This document shows, piece by piece, positions 17,553 through 25,250 of a stretch of DNA of 40,944 bases. The translations under genes and the position numbers were made by a program. How positions within the stretch are numbered: position 1 is the first letter of the stretch; every line of letters begins with the position of its first letter. This DNA comes from Syntrophomonas zehnderi OL-4 (GTDB lineage Bacteria > Bacillota > Syntrophomonadia > Syntrophomonadales > Syntrophomonadaceae): contig NZ_CGIH01000032.1 in assembly GCF_000983115.1 (NCBI RefSeq), positions 26,019-66,962 on the forward strand, in the 5' to 3' direction. The notes under the pieces are model-generated. The model had not been told where the DNA came from, made no database searches, and saw only the letters and a list, made by a program, of their open reading frames with translations.

Positions 17553-18313
17553 ACACCTACCCCCAGGTAGGATTCAATCACCCGTTCATTGTTCTTGATC
17601 TCGTTGGGAGTACCCTCGGCAATCTTTTTTCCATAATCAAAAACGGCAATCCTTTCACAGATATTCATTACCAGGTTCATATCATGTTCCACCAGGATGA
17701 TGGTTAATTTGTTTTCATCGCGAATCAGCCGGATTAGCTTCATTAGATCTTCTTTTTCTCCGGCATTCATTCCGGCCGCCGGCTCATCCAAAAGCAGCAA
17801 AGCAGGTTTAAGGGCCATGGCTCGTGCAATTTCCAGACGCCGCTGCTCACCGTAGGAAAGATTTTCCGCGTACTCCATTTCCTTGTGATCCAAACCGACC
17901 AGTTCCAGTAGTTGACGCGCATCAGCAAAAACCTGCCTTTCCTCGCGGCGGGTTGCCGGTAAACCCAGCATACCTTCAATAAATGTGCTGCGGGTAACCC
18001 CGTGACTGCCAACCCGCACATTATCCAATACCGATAATTTATTAAAAAGCCTGATATTCTGAAAGGTTCTGCCGATGCCCAGGCGGGCAATCTTATAGGC
18101 CGGCAGTTTATTAAGTTGCTGACCTTTAAAAACCAAATTTCCTTCAGTGGGTACATAGATCCCGGTAATAATATTAAACAAAGTAGTCTTGCCGGCTCCG
18201 TTAGGACCAATAATACCGAATATATCCTGCTCTTGCACCTGCAGGTTAACAGAATCCAGCGCCCGCAAGCCTCCGAATTCCTGGCTGATATTTTTCAATT
18301 CCAGTATGGCCAT
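17549..18313 (-). CDS. livG: Branched-chain amino-acid ABC transporter ATP-binding protein LivG
   Basis: One of the two ATPases normally powering the LivHM channel. Walker A GPNGAGKTT (36-44), LivG-type insertion with RTFQNIRLF, ABC signature LSYGEQRRLEIARA, Walker B LLLLDEPAAGMN, and the H-loop VEHDM are present. Length 254 and the FGGLRALDSV N-terminus identify LivG rather than LivF. ATG follows GAGGTG, three bases beyond the livM stop. The livF gene expected next is missing; an EamA gene takes its place. Confidence 0.93.
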   Translation of the reverse strand: MAILELKNISQEFGGLRALDSVNLQVQEQDIFGIIGPNGAGKTTLFNIITGIYVPTEGNLVFKGQQLNKLPAYKIARLGIGRTFQNIRLFNKLSVLDNVRVGSHGVTRSTFIEGMLGLPATRREERQVFADARQLLELVGLDHKEMEYAENLSYGEQRRLEIARAMALKPALLLLDEPAAGMNAGEKEDLMKLIRLIRDENKLTIILVEHDMNLVMNICERIAVFDYGKKIAEGTPNEIKNNERVIESYLGVGV

Positions 18314-18315
18314 AT

Positions 18316-19188
18316 CTACACCTCTTTTCTGAACAGGCGCTTTTTAATATCGTAAATCCGTACATCACCCAACAGGCCGTTCGGTCTGAATATCATTAAA
18401 ATAACCAGCAAGGCTCCGTAGAAAAGCATCCGGTAGTCCTGCACGATGCGCAGCATTTCCGGTGCTATGGTAAGGATAACGGTTCCCAGGATCACACCGG
18501 GGATACTGCCCATTCCTCCCAATACCACCATATTTAAAAGCTCAATAGATTTCATAAAACCGAAATTACCTGGTTCAATAAAATACATATAATGGGCGAA
18601 AAATCCTCCGCCCAGCCCGCCCAGAAATGCGCCCATAGTGAAAGCCAGTACTTTCATGCGGGTAGTATTTACTCCACAGGCCTCAGCGGCAATTTCATTC
18701 TCCCTTATAGCATACAAAGATCGCCCAGCTCGCGAATTTAGTAATTTGTAATTTAAATATATTACTATAATAACTACAATCCATACCCCGGTGAAGGTAG
18801 TACTCTGCGGAATACCTGAGAACCCCACGGCTTTTCCGCCCGGTTCAAAATTCAAGAAAAACACCCGGATGATTTCAGCAAATCCAATAGTAACCACAGC
18901 CAGGTAATCCCCCTCCAAGCGCAGGGTCGGAATCCCTAAAAGAAAACCAAACAAAGCCGCAACCAAAGCTCCTGCCAGGAGCGCAACAAAGAAAGGCACC
19001 GCATAATGTACCGATAAAATAGCCGAGGTATACGCACCCAAACTCATAAAACCAGCATGCCCCATGGACAACTGGCCTGTTACTCCGGTGATTAGATTCA
19101 AGCCCAGGGTCAGGATGATATTGATTCCTATGAAAACCATAATGCGCAGATAATAAGCATCCACATACTGCGTTAAAAATGCATCCAA
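18316..19188 (-). CDS. livM: Branched-chain amino-acid ABC transporter permease LivM
   Basis: Second membrane subunit of the HAAT-family importer: 290 residues with about eight hydrophobic segments. Family marks include LNLITGVTGQLSMGHAGF near the N end, RSLYAIRENEIAAEACGVN before the EAA-like coupling loop, and ELLNMVVLGGMGSIPGVILG. The TTG start has AGGTGA six bases upstream, overlapping the end of livH ten bases away, so livH-livM-livG are one tight unit. Confidence 0.93.
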   Translation of the reverse strand: MDAFLTQYVDAYYLRIMVFIGINIILTLGLNLITGVTGQLSMGHAGFMSLGAYTSAILSVHYAVPFFVALLAGALVAALFGFLLGIPTLRLEGDYLAVVTIGFAEIIRVFFLNFEPGGKAVGFSGIPQSTTFTGVWIVVIIVIYLNYKLLNSRAGRSLYAIRENEIAAEACGVNTTRMKVLAFTMGAFLGGLGGGFFAHYMYFIEPGNFGFMKSIELLNMVVLGGMGSIPGVILGTVILTIAPEMLRIVQDYRMLFYGALLVILMIFRPNGLLGDVRIYDIKKRLFRKEV

Positions 19189-19198
19189 TCCAGTTCAC

Positions 19199-20074
19199 CT
19201 ACACCTTTTTTGATATCTTTTGACCCATCAAACCCTGCGGCCTAATAATCAGCACCAGGATCAGAATCGCAAAAGCGATCGCATCCTTATATGAAGAAGA
19301 AAGGTAGGCGACCCCCATAATTTCCAAAATCCCCAGGGTCAAGCCTCCCACCATGGCGCCCGGCACGGAACCGATTCCACCCAAAACCGCTGCGGCGAAT
19401 GCCTTTAGCCCGGCCATGGTACCCATATAAGGCCAGACGGCATTATAATAAATCCCTACCATTACTCCACCGGCTGCAGCCAGGGCGGAGCCAATGGCAA
19501 AGGTAAAGGATATTACCCTATTTACATTGATACCCATCAGGGAAGAAGCATCGATGTCCTGAGAACAGGCCCGCATGGCTTTGCCTATACGGGTTTTTTG
19601 TATCAATAACTGCAGTCCAATCATCAATAAAGCAGAAACCACCAGGATAATTATTTGCAGGGCGGAAACCTCAACTGAGCCGAGGTAGAAGGTGTTTTGG
19701 GCTATCATTTCTGGATAGCGGGTGGTATTAGGGCCTCTTATCAAGGCCATTAGCGTAGATAAAAAGATAGATACCCCAATGGCGCTTATCAAGGCTGACA
19801 AGCGGGAAGATTTGCCGCGCAAAGGACGGTAGGCAATTCGTTCCACCAACATTCCCAGCAGCATACAGAAGATCATAGCCCCCAGCAGGGCTGCAAAAAT
19901 GTTTAATCCCAGGGCGGTTACCAGAAAAAGACCAATAAAAGCCCCAAACATATATATTTCCCCGTGGGCAAAATTAATGAGCTGCACGATTCCATAAACC
20001 ATGGTATACCCCAGGGCAATAAGTGCATAAGTACTTCCCAGGGTAAGACCGTTGAGCACCTGTTCCAGGAACAT
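19199..20074 (-). CDS. livH: Branched-chain amino-acid ABC transporter permease LivH
   Basis: First membrane subunit, 291 residues, about eight hydrophobic helices. Landmarks are GLTLGSTYALIALGYTMVYG at the N end with INFAHGEIYMFGAF, RACSQDIDASSLMGINVNRV in the coupling region, and KAFAAAVLGGIGSVPGAMVG. GGAGG precedes the ATG. It is separated from livK by a terminator and a repeat element, so livK is probably made in excess over the membrane parts. Confidence 0.94.
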   Translation of the reverse strand: MFLEQVLNGLTLGSTYALIALGYTMVYGIVQLINFAHGEIYMFGAFIGLFLVTALGLNIFAALLGAMIFCMLLGMLVERIAYRPLRGKSSRLSALISAIGVSIFLSTLMALIRGPNTTRYPEMIAQNTFYLGSVEVSALQIIILVVSALLMIGLQLLIQKTRIGKAMRACSQDIDASSLMGINVNRVISFTFAIGSALAAAGGVMVGIYYNAVWPYMGTMAGLKAFAAAVLGGIGSVPGAMVGGLTLGILEIMGVAYLSSSYKDAIAFAILILVLIIRPQGLMGQKISKKV

Positions 20075-20265
20075 AAGCTTCCTCCCTAGTTAATATTAAA
20101 TTTAAACATAAATATTATATCATCTATTAAACTGCCGTAGGGATTTTACTTGTCCCTTAGTAATAAAATATCGAATTAACGTCAAATTAACCCCCTGGCT
20201 GGAGGCTTAAAAAGTTAGGGGTGAGGCGTGAGGGGGAATGTTCCCTTTTCACCCAAAAGTCATTC

Positions 20266-20370
20266 TGTAGGGGAGGCTTTAGCTTCCCCCGCGGGAGCTA
20301 AAGCTTGCGCTACGATGGTTGAATATTATTAAAAAAACCGTGTAAATCCGCGTTATCCGCATCTATTAAC
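20266..20370. repeat. Decayed copy of the modular intergenic repeat
   Basis: Contains GGGGAGGCTTTAGCTTCCCC and GGGAGCTAAAGCTTGCGCTAC, degenerate forms of the two GGAAGC/GCTTCC hairpins, then after a spacer the phased end module CCGTGTAAATCCGCGTTATC with CGCATCTATTAAC. It lies just behind the livK terminator. The livK-livH gap (20075-20420) otherwise holds only AT-rich sequence. Confidence 0.75.
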
Positions 20371-20371
20371 T

Positions 20372-20400
20372 AAAAACAGCCCGATCAATTCTGATCGGGC
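20372..20400 (-). terminator. Terminator between livK and livH
   Basis: GCCCGATCA (20379-20387) pairs with TGATCGGGC (20392-20400), loop of four, and on the minus strand is followed by TGTTTTTAG. It lies 20 bases after the livK stop and probably makes livK the most abundant message of the liv cluster. Confidence 0.88.
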
Positions 20401-20420
20401 CGCTTAAATATCGGGATATA

Positions 20421-21581
20421 CTAGTATTTAATCGGAATCCTATCTACCAGAGCCCATTTACCATCCTTGACCGTCTGCAGGAAAACGGTGCTCTTTAAAG
20501 GCTCCCGATCCTCCCTGAAGGAGGTTATACCGGAGACCCCCGGATAATCTTTTAATTTGGCTAATTCATTCTTAAATACCTTGGGATCAGCGCTATTTGC
20601 ATCTTGCATCGCTTTAGCAAGAATCATAACTGCATCATAGTATTGAGCTGAAAACATATCGGGCTCTTCATTGTATTTTTCCTTATAAGCTGCAACGAAT
20701 TTGGCTGATTCCGGACTGGGCTTGTCACTGGAAAATCCGCAGTAGAATATAACCTTTTCTTCAACCGCCTTTTTCCCCAACTTGGCCAGATCAGAGCCGT
20801 ACAGACCATCTCCACCGATTAGATTAATATCAAGACCCTTTTTTTGAATCTCAGTCATTATCAGGGCGGCTTCCGTATAATAACCTGTGAAAACCAATAC
20901 ATCGGCATGCGCATTTTTTAATTTGGTAACCTGGGCGGTGAAATTGGTTTCTTTGTCGTTGATGCTCTCTTCCAGAACAATCTTGCCGCCTTGCTTTTTG
21001 ATGGCATCTTTGAACACCGGTGTCAAGGCAGTGCTGTACCCATTGTTTAAAGAAGTAATAACAGCAATGTTTTTCCAACCCTGCTGGTTAATCATCCAAT
21101 CCACGACCACTGGAACCGCAAATTGATCTAAGAGGGTATTACGGAAAACATAATCTCCTATTTCAACCACGCCGGTTCCGGTTGCACCACCGGAAAACAA
21201 AACGACTTGATTCGTCTGAGCTATTTTGGCGGCCACTTTGGTTAAACCGGTACAGGGATCCCCCACCATCGCTGCCACTTTATCTTGGGTTGCATATTTA
21301 GTGGCAATATTTGCTATTTCACTGCTGTCTCCCTTATTGTCATCATATATTCCTACCAGCTTTTTCCCTAAAACGCCTCCGGACTGATTGATTTCCTCAA
21401 TCGCCAATTGCATGCCTTTTTCAGCCGGAATCCCGTAGTTAGCTACTTCACCAGTCTTAGCTCCCAAAAAACCCAGCTTTATGGTGTCGGATTTTTTATC
21501 TCCGCCACAACCCGCAACCAAGGTTGTCAGCATCAACACACATAAAATTAGTGCTAACTTCCTTTTTCCTCTCATTTTCAA
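20421..21581 (-). CDS. livK: Branched-chain amino-acid ABC transporter substrate-binding lipoprotein LivK-like
   Basis: Extracellular receptor of the liv importer; 386 residues. A lipoprotein signal ends LVAGC (Cys25). The mature part is a type I periplasmic-binding fold (Peripla_BP_6): IKLGFLGAKTGEVANYGIPA, GMQLAIEEINQSGGVLGKKL, and the later ISGITSFREDREPLKSTVFL region typical of leucine-type binders. TTG start with GGAGGG eight bases upstream; an ATG two codons on is the alternative. First gene of the liv cluster. The ligand may be leucine-type amino acids, but this family also binds urea, amides and aromatic acids. Confidence 0.92.
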   Translation of the reverse strand: MKMRGKRKLALILCVLMLTTLVAGCGGDKKSDTIKLGFLGAKTGEVANYGIPAEKGMQLAIEEINQSGGVLGKKLVGIYDDNKGDSSEIANIATKYATQDKVAAMVGDPCTGLTKVAAKIAQTNQVVLFSGGATGTGVVEIGDYVFRNTLLDQFAVPVVVDWMINQQGWKNIAVITSLNNGYSTALTPVFKDAIKKQGGKIVLEESINDKETNFTAQVTKLKNAHADVLVFTGYYTEAALIMTEIQKKGLDINLIGGDGLYGSDLAKLGKKAVEEKVIFYCGFSSDKPSPESAKFVAAYKEKYNEEPDMFSAQYYDAVMILAKAMQDANSADPKVFKNELAKLKDYPGVSGITSFREDREPLKSTVFLQTVKDGKWALVDRIPIKY

Positions 21582-21678
21582 AACCAGTACCCTCCTTTTT
21601 GAATAAATAAGTATAACAAAGGAGTAATTCCTTATTATTTCGATAAATCCTGCTAAAAAAAAACTTTATAAGTAAATA

Positions 21679-21713
21679 GGCACAAGGACACACAAAAAGC
21701 GTCTCCTTGTGCC
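21679..21713 (-). terminator. Hairpin after the comFB-to-small-ORF operon
   Basis: GGCACAAGGA (21679-21688) pairs with TCCTTGTGCC (21704-21713). It lies 7 bases behind the stop of the small gene at 21721. No clean U-tract follows directly, but a T-run lies about 15 bases further, so termination is likely rather than certain. Confidence 0.6.
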
Positions 21714-21720
21714 GATTAGG

Positions 21721-21876
21721 TTACCTTTGGGGACTAAGGGTTGGTTCCAGGCTGTAAATCAGATGGTATTTTTTTCCTTGGGGAGGGCAAGTTATGGCGA
21801 GCAGGTGAGCTGGCTTGGTTTCATATTTTCTAATCACCCGGATGGGGTCATCGGTATTTACGTTTAAAATTATCAT
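21721..21876 (-). CDS. Small conserved-looking protein of unknown function (51 aa)
   Basis: Begins MIILNVNTDDPIRVIRKYE, continues with KPAHLLAITCPPQGKKYHL and ends with SLEPTLSPQR. I do not recognise the family. Support for a real gene: ATG at 21876 with AGGAG five bases upstream, uninterrupted 52 codons, position only 15 bases after the stop of the YkgJ-like gene on the same strand, and a hairpin right behind its own stop. Composition is ordinary, with one Cys (30) in a TCPPQGKKY context and no membrane segment. It may act with the YkgJ-like or ComFB-like proteins of the operon. Confidence 0.65.
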   Translation of the reverse strand: MIILNVNTDDPIRVIRKYETKPAHLLAITCPPQGKKYHLIYSLEPTLSPQR

Positions 21877-21891
21877 TACATCTCCTAGATT

Positions 21892-22536
21892 TTAAGGTAA
21901 AAACATTTCCAGAGGGACATCTTTGTAATCATTCGCTTGCAGAAAAGCTTCCACCATCTTGGTTCCCTGATATTCTTTGAGCAGGTTAACCAAGAGTTGG
22001 TCAAAACTGGTTAAAGGCCCGTCCTTACCTGAGGGCAACAGCCCCTGGCTTTCGGCATATATCTGGGTGGCAGCCGCTCCAGTCCAACTGATTTTATAGA
22101 TTAACTCTTCGGTTGCGCCGGCCAGCGGTGTACAGATATAAAAACGACAGAGGAGAGATCGCACAGCATATATACTGCAGATTTTCCCCTTCAGAAAAAC
22201 ACAATGGTTAGGATGTAAGCGCAGTAACCCAGCGGTAACTTTTTCCGGTTGAAAATACTTTTCAATAAACGTAGCCTGATCCAGATGCAATTCCCGGGCT
22301 ATCTTTTTAAATGCTATTATATCGGGGATCACATAGGCCGTCTGGCAGCAATTCACCTGACAGCCCTTGCAAACATCGTGAAACCCCAACGCATATTCCT
22401 TGCGAATCAGGGTATCATCACACAGCGGTTGCCAAACATCCAACAAATCCTGCAGGTTAGCATGTGGATCCTGTATGTCTACCCCCAGAACTATTTTGCC
22501 ATTTTCCTCGGATTGATATACCTTGATCTTGTTCAT
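21892..22536 (-). CDS. YkgJ-family cysteine-cluster protein
   Basis: The 214-residue protein carries the family's metal or Fe-S ligand set: CKGCQVNCC (Cys 56, 59, 63, 64), then Cys 112, the ICSIYAVRSLLCRFYIC stretch with Cys 120, 130 and 135. YkgJ proteins (UPF0153) are thought to bind zinc or an iron-sulphur cluster; their activity is not established. The C-terminal third has no recognised domain. Its ATG overlaps the acetyltransferase stop by ATGA, so the two are translationally coupled. Confidence 0.82.
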   Translation of the reverse strand: MNKIKVYQSEENGKIVLGVDIQDPHANLQDLLDVWQPLCDDTLIRKEYALGFHDVCKGCQVNCCQTAYVIPDIIAFKKIARELHLDQATFIEKYFQPEKVTAGLLRLHPNHCVFLKGKICSIYAVRSLLCRFYICTPLAGATEELIYKISWTGAAATQIYAESQGLLPSGKDGPLTSFDQLLVNLLKEYQGTKMVEAFLQANDYKDVPLEMFLP

Positions 22537-23060
22537 TCCCAGATAACATCCTTTTTAATCACCCGAGCTGGATTACCGCCTACCAGAGTACCTGGCGGGA
22601 CATCCCTGGTTACCACGGCATTATTGGCAACGATGGCCCCTTCGCCTATGGTAACTCCTTTTAAAATAACTGCCCGGCAACCGATCCAGACATGATCTTC
22701 CACCCGGATGGGAGCAATCTTGGTAGTAGGAATTTCCCCTGTTATCCCGAAGGGATGGGAAGAAGTATCCATAAAAAGCACATGCCAGGAAATTGCACAA
22801 TCCTTGCCGATGTGAATTTCCTTCAAAGCCAATACATTGGCAAAATCGCTTAAATATGTATTGTCACCCACATAGACGCGGGCATTGTCCCCCAAGGAGA
22901 AACGCACCTTGCGCTCCAGAAGGACATTATTACCCACATGAACTTCAGCACCCCTGCCCAGAAAGAATTCTCCCGGATTTTTGGCCAGCAGATTGTCACC
23001 ATAGGATGCCAGTTTTCTCTTTACCAGAAAGGTGCTAATTTTATCACCGATACTCTGCAT
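22533..23060 (-). CDS. Left-handed beta-helix (hexapeptide) acyltransferase
   Basis: Probably an O-acetyltransferase of the maltose/galactoside acetyltransferase or CapG type, transferring acetyl from acetyl-CoA to a sugar. Hexapeptide turns are visible as VHVGNNVLLERKV, VYVGDNTYLSD, IHIGKDCAIS, and the C-terminal VWIGCRAVILKGVTIGEGAI with GGNPARVIKK. The conserved catalytic His region is HPFG. The ATG at 23060 has GGAGG ten bases upstream; the in-frame ATG at 23084 precedes that site. About 175 residues. Coupled to the YkgJ-like gene. Confidence 0.85.
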   Translation of the reverse strand: MQSIGDKISTFLVKRKLASYGDNLLAKNPGEFFLGRGAEVHVGNNVLLERKVRFSLGDNARVYVGDNTYLSDFANVLALKEIHIGKDCAISWHVLFMDTSSHPFGITGEIPTTKIAPIRVEDHVWIGCRAVILKGVTIGEGAIVANNAVVTRDVPPGTLVGGNPARVIKKDVIWE

Positions 23061-23116
23061 TACCGTATATCCTCCCCTAGGCATTCCTGATTCTTTTGAG
23101 TTTTCCGGGTTCTACT

Positions 23117-23872
23117 TCAGCCTAGTTGTTGACATATTTCTGCCAGCACCTCACCGGTTGAGCCGGTTCCAGGATCAATTTTTACCCGAGCAGCATAATC
23201 CAGTTGGGTCGGGCCTTTATTAATAATCACCAAATCCCTGGACGTATTGCAATACTCAGATACAAAACCAGCCAGCGGATAAACGGTTAAGGATGAGCCA
23301 ATCACAATGAGCAGGCGGGCATCCAGGATCATTTCCCGAGCCCCCATATAGTTGTTGATATTCTCTCCAAACAAAACCACGTTAGGTTTTACAACTGCCC
23401 CACAGATCTCGCATTTGGGCACGTTTTCCCGACTATTTGCGTAGAAGTCCAGATCATAAATCCGGCGGCAGTGATAAGCAGTACAAATAAATTCCTGGGC
23501 ATTGCCGTGAATAGGAATTACATTCCTGCTGCCTGCCAACTGGTGCAGATTATCTATGTTTTGCGTGACGATGCCTTTAATGTATCCTTTTTTTTCCAGG
23601 TCTGCAAGTGCCATATGGGCTGGACTCGGTTCAACCTGAGGAAAATTAAAATACTGACGGTAATTTTGGTAAAATTCTTCCGGATAACGATTAAAAAAAT
23701 CAATATTTATAATACGCATTACCTGGTCTTCACCCAGTTGCCGGTAAATACCATTTTGACCTCTAAAATCAGGGATTCCTGCTTCAGTGCTAATTCCAGC
23801 CCCGCTTACCACAACAGTATAGTTCGAATTCTTGATGAGTTGAACGGTCGATTTAATCTCTTGGCTGAACAT
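23117..23872 (-). CDS. NAD-dependent protein deacylase (sirtuin, Sir2 family)
   Basis: Removes acyl groups from lysines using NAD. Motifs: GAGISTEAGIPDFRG (24-38), TQNIDNLH (103-110), catalytic His122 in IHGNAQEF, and zinc ligands Cys 130, 135, 154 and 157 in a CX4C/CX2C arrangement. It lacks the Ala-Tyr-Arg type acyl-pocket signature of long-chain desuccinylases as far as I can see, having no clear YxxR. Length 251 is normal. Three bases separate it from the RNase HI gene upstream, so the two are cotranscribed. Fatty-acid-using syntrophs show abundant lysine acylation, which a sirtuin would reverse; that link is inference. Confidence 0.93.
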   Translation of the reverse strand: MFSQEIKSTVQLIKNSNYTVVVSGAGISTEAGIPDFRGQNGIYRQLGEDQVMRIINIDFFNRYPEEFYQNYRQYFNFPQVEPSPAHMALADLEKKGYIKGIVTQNIDNLHQLAGSRNVIPIHGNAQEFICTAYHCRRIYDLDFYANSRENVPKCEICGAVVKPNVVLFGENINNYMGAREMILDARLLIVIGSSLTVYPLAGFVSEYCNTSRDLVIINKGPTQLDYAARVKIDPGTGSTGEVLAEICQQLG

Positions 23873-23875
23873 ATT

Positions 23876-24322
23876 TTACACCTCCCGGTTTTCTTTAACC
23901 CCCAGGCGGGCCAGCTGGTCACAACGTTCGTTCCAGGTATTGCCGGCATGGCCTTTTACTTTTACCATACGTACCCGGTTTTTCCGCATCAGGGGGATAA
24001 GCTCCCGCCATAAGTCCTGGTTGGCTACAGGTTCTTTCTTGCTGTTTTTCCAACCATTCTTCTGCCAGTTTTCTAACCAATTCTGCTCAATGGCATTGAC
24101 CACATATGCGCTATCCGAATAAACTACAATATCCCAATTGCTGACCTTTAAAGTCCGCAGGGCTTCAATAACCGCTTTAATTTCCATACGCTGGTTGGTG
24201 GTGTCGCTTTCGCTGCCGTATATTTCCTTGCGCTCATCCTTATATAGCAATACCGCGCCCCATCCTCCCGGACCAGGGTTACCCGAACAGGCTCCATCCG
24301 TATAAATTGTAACTTCTTTCAT
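23876..24322 (-). CDS. rnhA: Ribonuclease HI
   Basis: Cuts RNA in RNA-DNA hybrids. The catalytic carboxylates are in place: Asp9 (YTDGACSGNPGPGGWG), Glu47 (RMEIKAV), Asp70 (YSDSAYVV) and Asp135, with His125 in KGHAG. The basic handle WLENWQKNGWKNSKKEPVAN is present, as in the E. coli type. Length 148. One base separates its start from the ComFB-like gene's stop. ATG with AAGATG-like upstream sequence and partial ribosome site AAAATAAG. Confidence 0.96.
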   Translation of the reverse strand: MKEVTIYTDGACSGNPGPGGWGAVLLYKDERKEIYGSESDTTNQRMEIKAVIEALRTLKVSNWDIVVYSDSAYVVNAIEQNWLENWQKNGWKNSKKEPVANQDLWRELIPLMRKNRVRMVKVKGHAGNTWNERCDQLARLGVKENREV

Positions 24323-24323
24323 C

Positions 24324-24596
24324 TTATTTTCCTTCGTGGCGGGGTTTGGCTGAGACTACCTCCACCGCCTCGGTCAGGGCAACTATAACAGTCATATACA
24401 GCTGGTTATCCAGATATGCTGCTTTAGAAAACGTCTCGCCCTTTGAAGTTGCCACATATCTGGGCTTCAAATGGTTAAGAGCGTAGGCGGCCATATCCGC
24501 TCTACATATGTCACAATCACAGGCCCCAGCTTTTCTTTTTATAACATCCCCCAGATTGTCCCAGACGATTTTTTCCAATATATTTATAACTGCCAT
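24324..24596 (-). CDS. ComFB-like late-competence family protein
   Basis: A 90-residue cytosolic protein. The family pattern is visible: a helical N-terminus (INILEKIVWDNLGDVI), then a Cys cluster CDCDICRADMAAYALNHL, followed by KPRYVATSKG. ComFB proteins bind zinc and, in cyanobacteria, cyclic dinucleotides; their role in Clostridia is not established. I chose the ATG at 24596 since GGGAGGGG lies about four bases upstream; the upstream in-frame ATG at 24644 lacks a site. It heads the operon with rnhA and the sirtuin gene. Confidence 0.8.
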   Translation of the reverse strand: MAVINILEKIVWDNLGDVIKRKAGACDCDICRADMAAYALNHLKPRYVATSKGETFSKAAYLDNQLYMTVIVALTEAVEVVSAKPRHEGK

Positions 24597-24681
24597 ATGC
24601 CCCTCCCTGCGAGCTGATCTTATTTGTTCAGTTCGCCAGATCATGCTAAGATCCTCTTTTGGGATAAACCGGAATAAATAA

Positions 24682-24703
24682 AAAATCCCCAGCTGGGGAT
24701 TTT
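24682..24703 (-). terminator. Terminator of the FmdB-type gene
   Basis: Palindrome AAAATCCCC-AGCT-GGGGATTTT, which begins inside the stop codon at 24702-24704 and is followed on minus by TTTTTATTTATT. It insulates the FmdB-type gene from the ComFB operon. Confidence 0.88.
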
Positions 24704-25004
24704 AAGCTTCCAAAACTTTGCTGGTAGTATTATCGGACTGTTCTACAAAAGAACCTATATCAGCATCCAGCAGAGCCTCGTTATCCTTCTGCCTTTCCTG
24801 ATTTAGGCTTCGTGCCCGGTCTTGCAAATGAGCCTTATCAGTCTGGTAAAAACCTGAACCTTTAAAAACAATCCCTACGTTTCTGCTTATCAACCGCTGT
24901 ACTGGCCCGTTGCAAGTGGGGCACTCAGTTAGCACAGCATCGCTGAATTTTTGTAGTTTTTCAAATCGTCCGCAATTACCGCATTTGTATTCGTATATGG
25001 GCAT
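24702..25004 (-). CDS. FmdB-family zinc-ribbon protein
   Basis: The 100-residue protein opens MPIYEYKCGNCG, with Cys 8, 11, 28 and 31 forming a zinc ribbon, followed by KGSGFYQTD, a hallmark of the FmdB/CxxC regulatory family. The C-terminal 40 residues are charged and probably disordered. FmdB was named for a putative regulator in methylotroph formamidase loci; general function unknown. AAGGAGAGG precedes the ATG. Confidence 0.92.
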   Translation of the reverse strand: MPIYEYKCGNCGRFEKLQKFSDAVLTECPTCNGPVQRLISRNVGIVFKGSGFYQTDKAHLQDRARSLNQERQKDNEALLDADIGSFVEQSDNTTSKVLEA

Positions 25005-25033
25005 TTTCTTTCACCTCTCCTTAACATATTAAG

Positions 25034-25057
25034 ACATTATTATTAATGTTTTGTCAA
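25034..25057 (-). promoter_or_regulatory. Possible promoter of the FmdB-type gene
   Basis: Minus strand TTGACA at 25057-25052 is a perfect -35. A matching -10 is less clear (TCTTAA at 17 bases, TTAATA at 19). The position, about 50 bases ahead of the gene, is suitable. Confidence 0.4.
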
Positions 25058-25250
25058 GCCGAGGGGACGGTCTTCTGTGTCACTTAATATGAGTGACATG
25101 GAGTAGTATTACAAATATTGTTTATCCGTTTTTTTCTTCTAATACTGTTTTTTGATTAACAAAAAGGGGAGATAATGGGCTGTAAGTGTTTGTTACCGGA
25201 GAACATAATAATATTACGGTATCTACATATACCAGCCGCCGGTTAAATTT

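Noticed and set aside
23471-24013. 180-codon plus-strand frame opposite the sirtuin and rnhA genes
   Set aside because: Antisense shadow spanning two recognised genes.
25151-25245. Tiny plus-strand frame starting ATGGGCTGTAAG behind AAAGGGGAGATA
   Set aside because: Only about 23 codons, spacing to the ribosome-like site too short, overlaps a hairpin; not supported.
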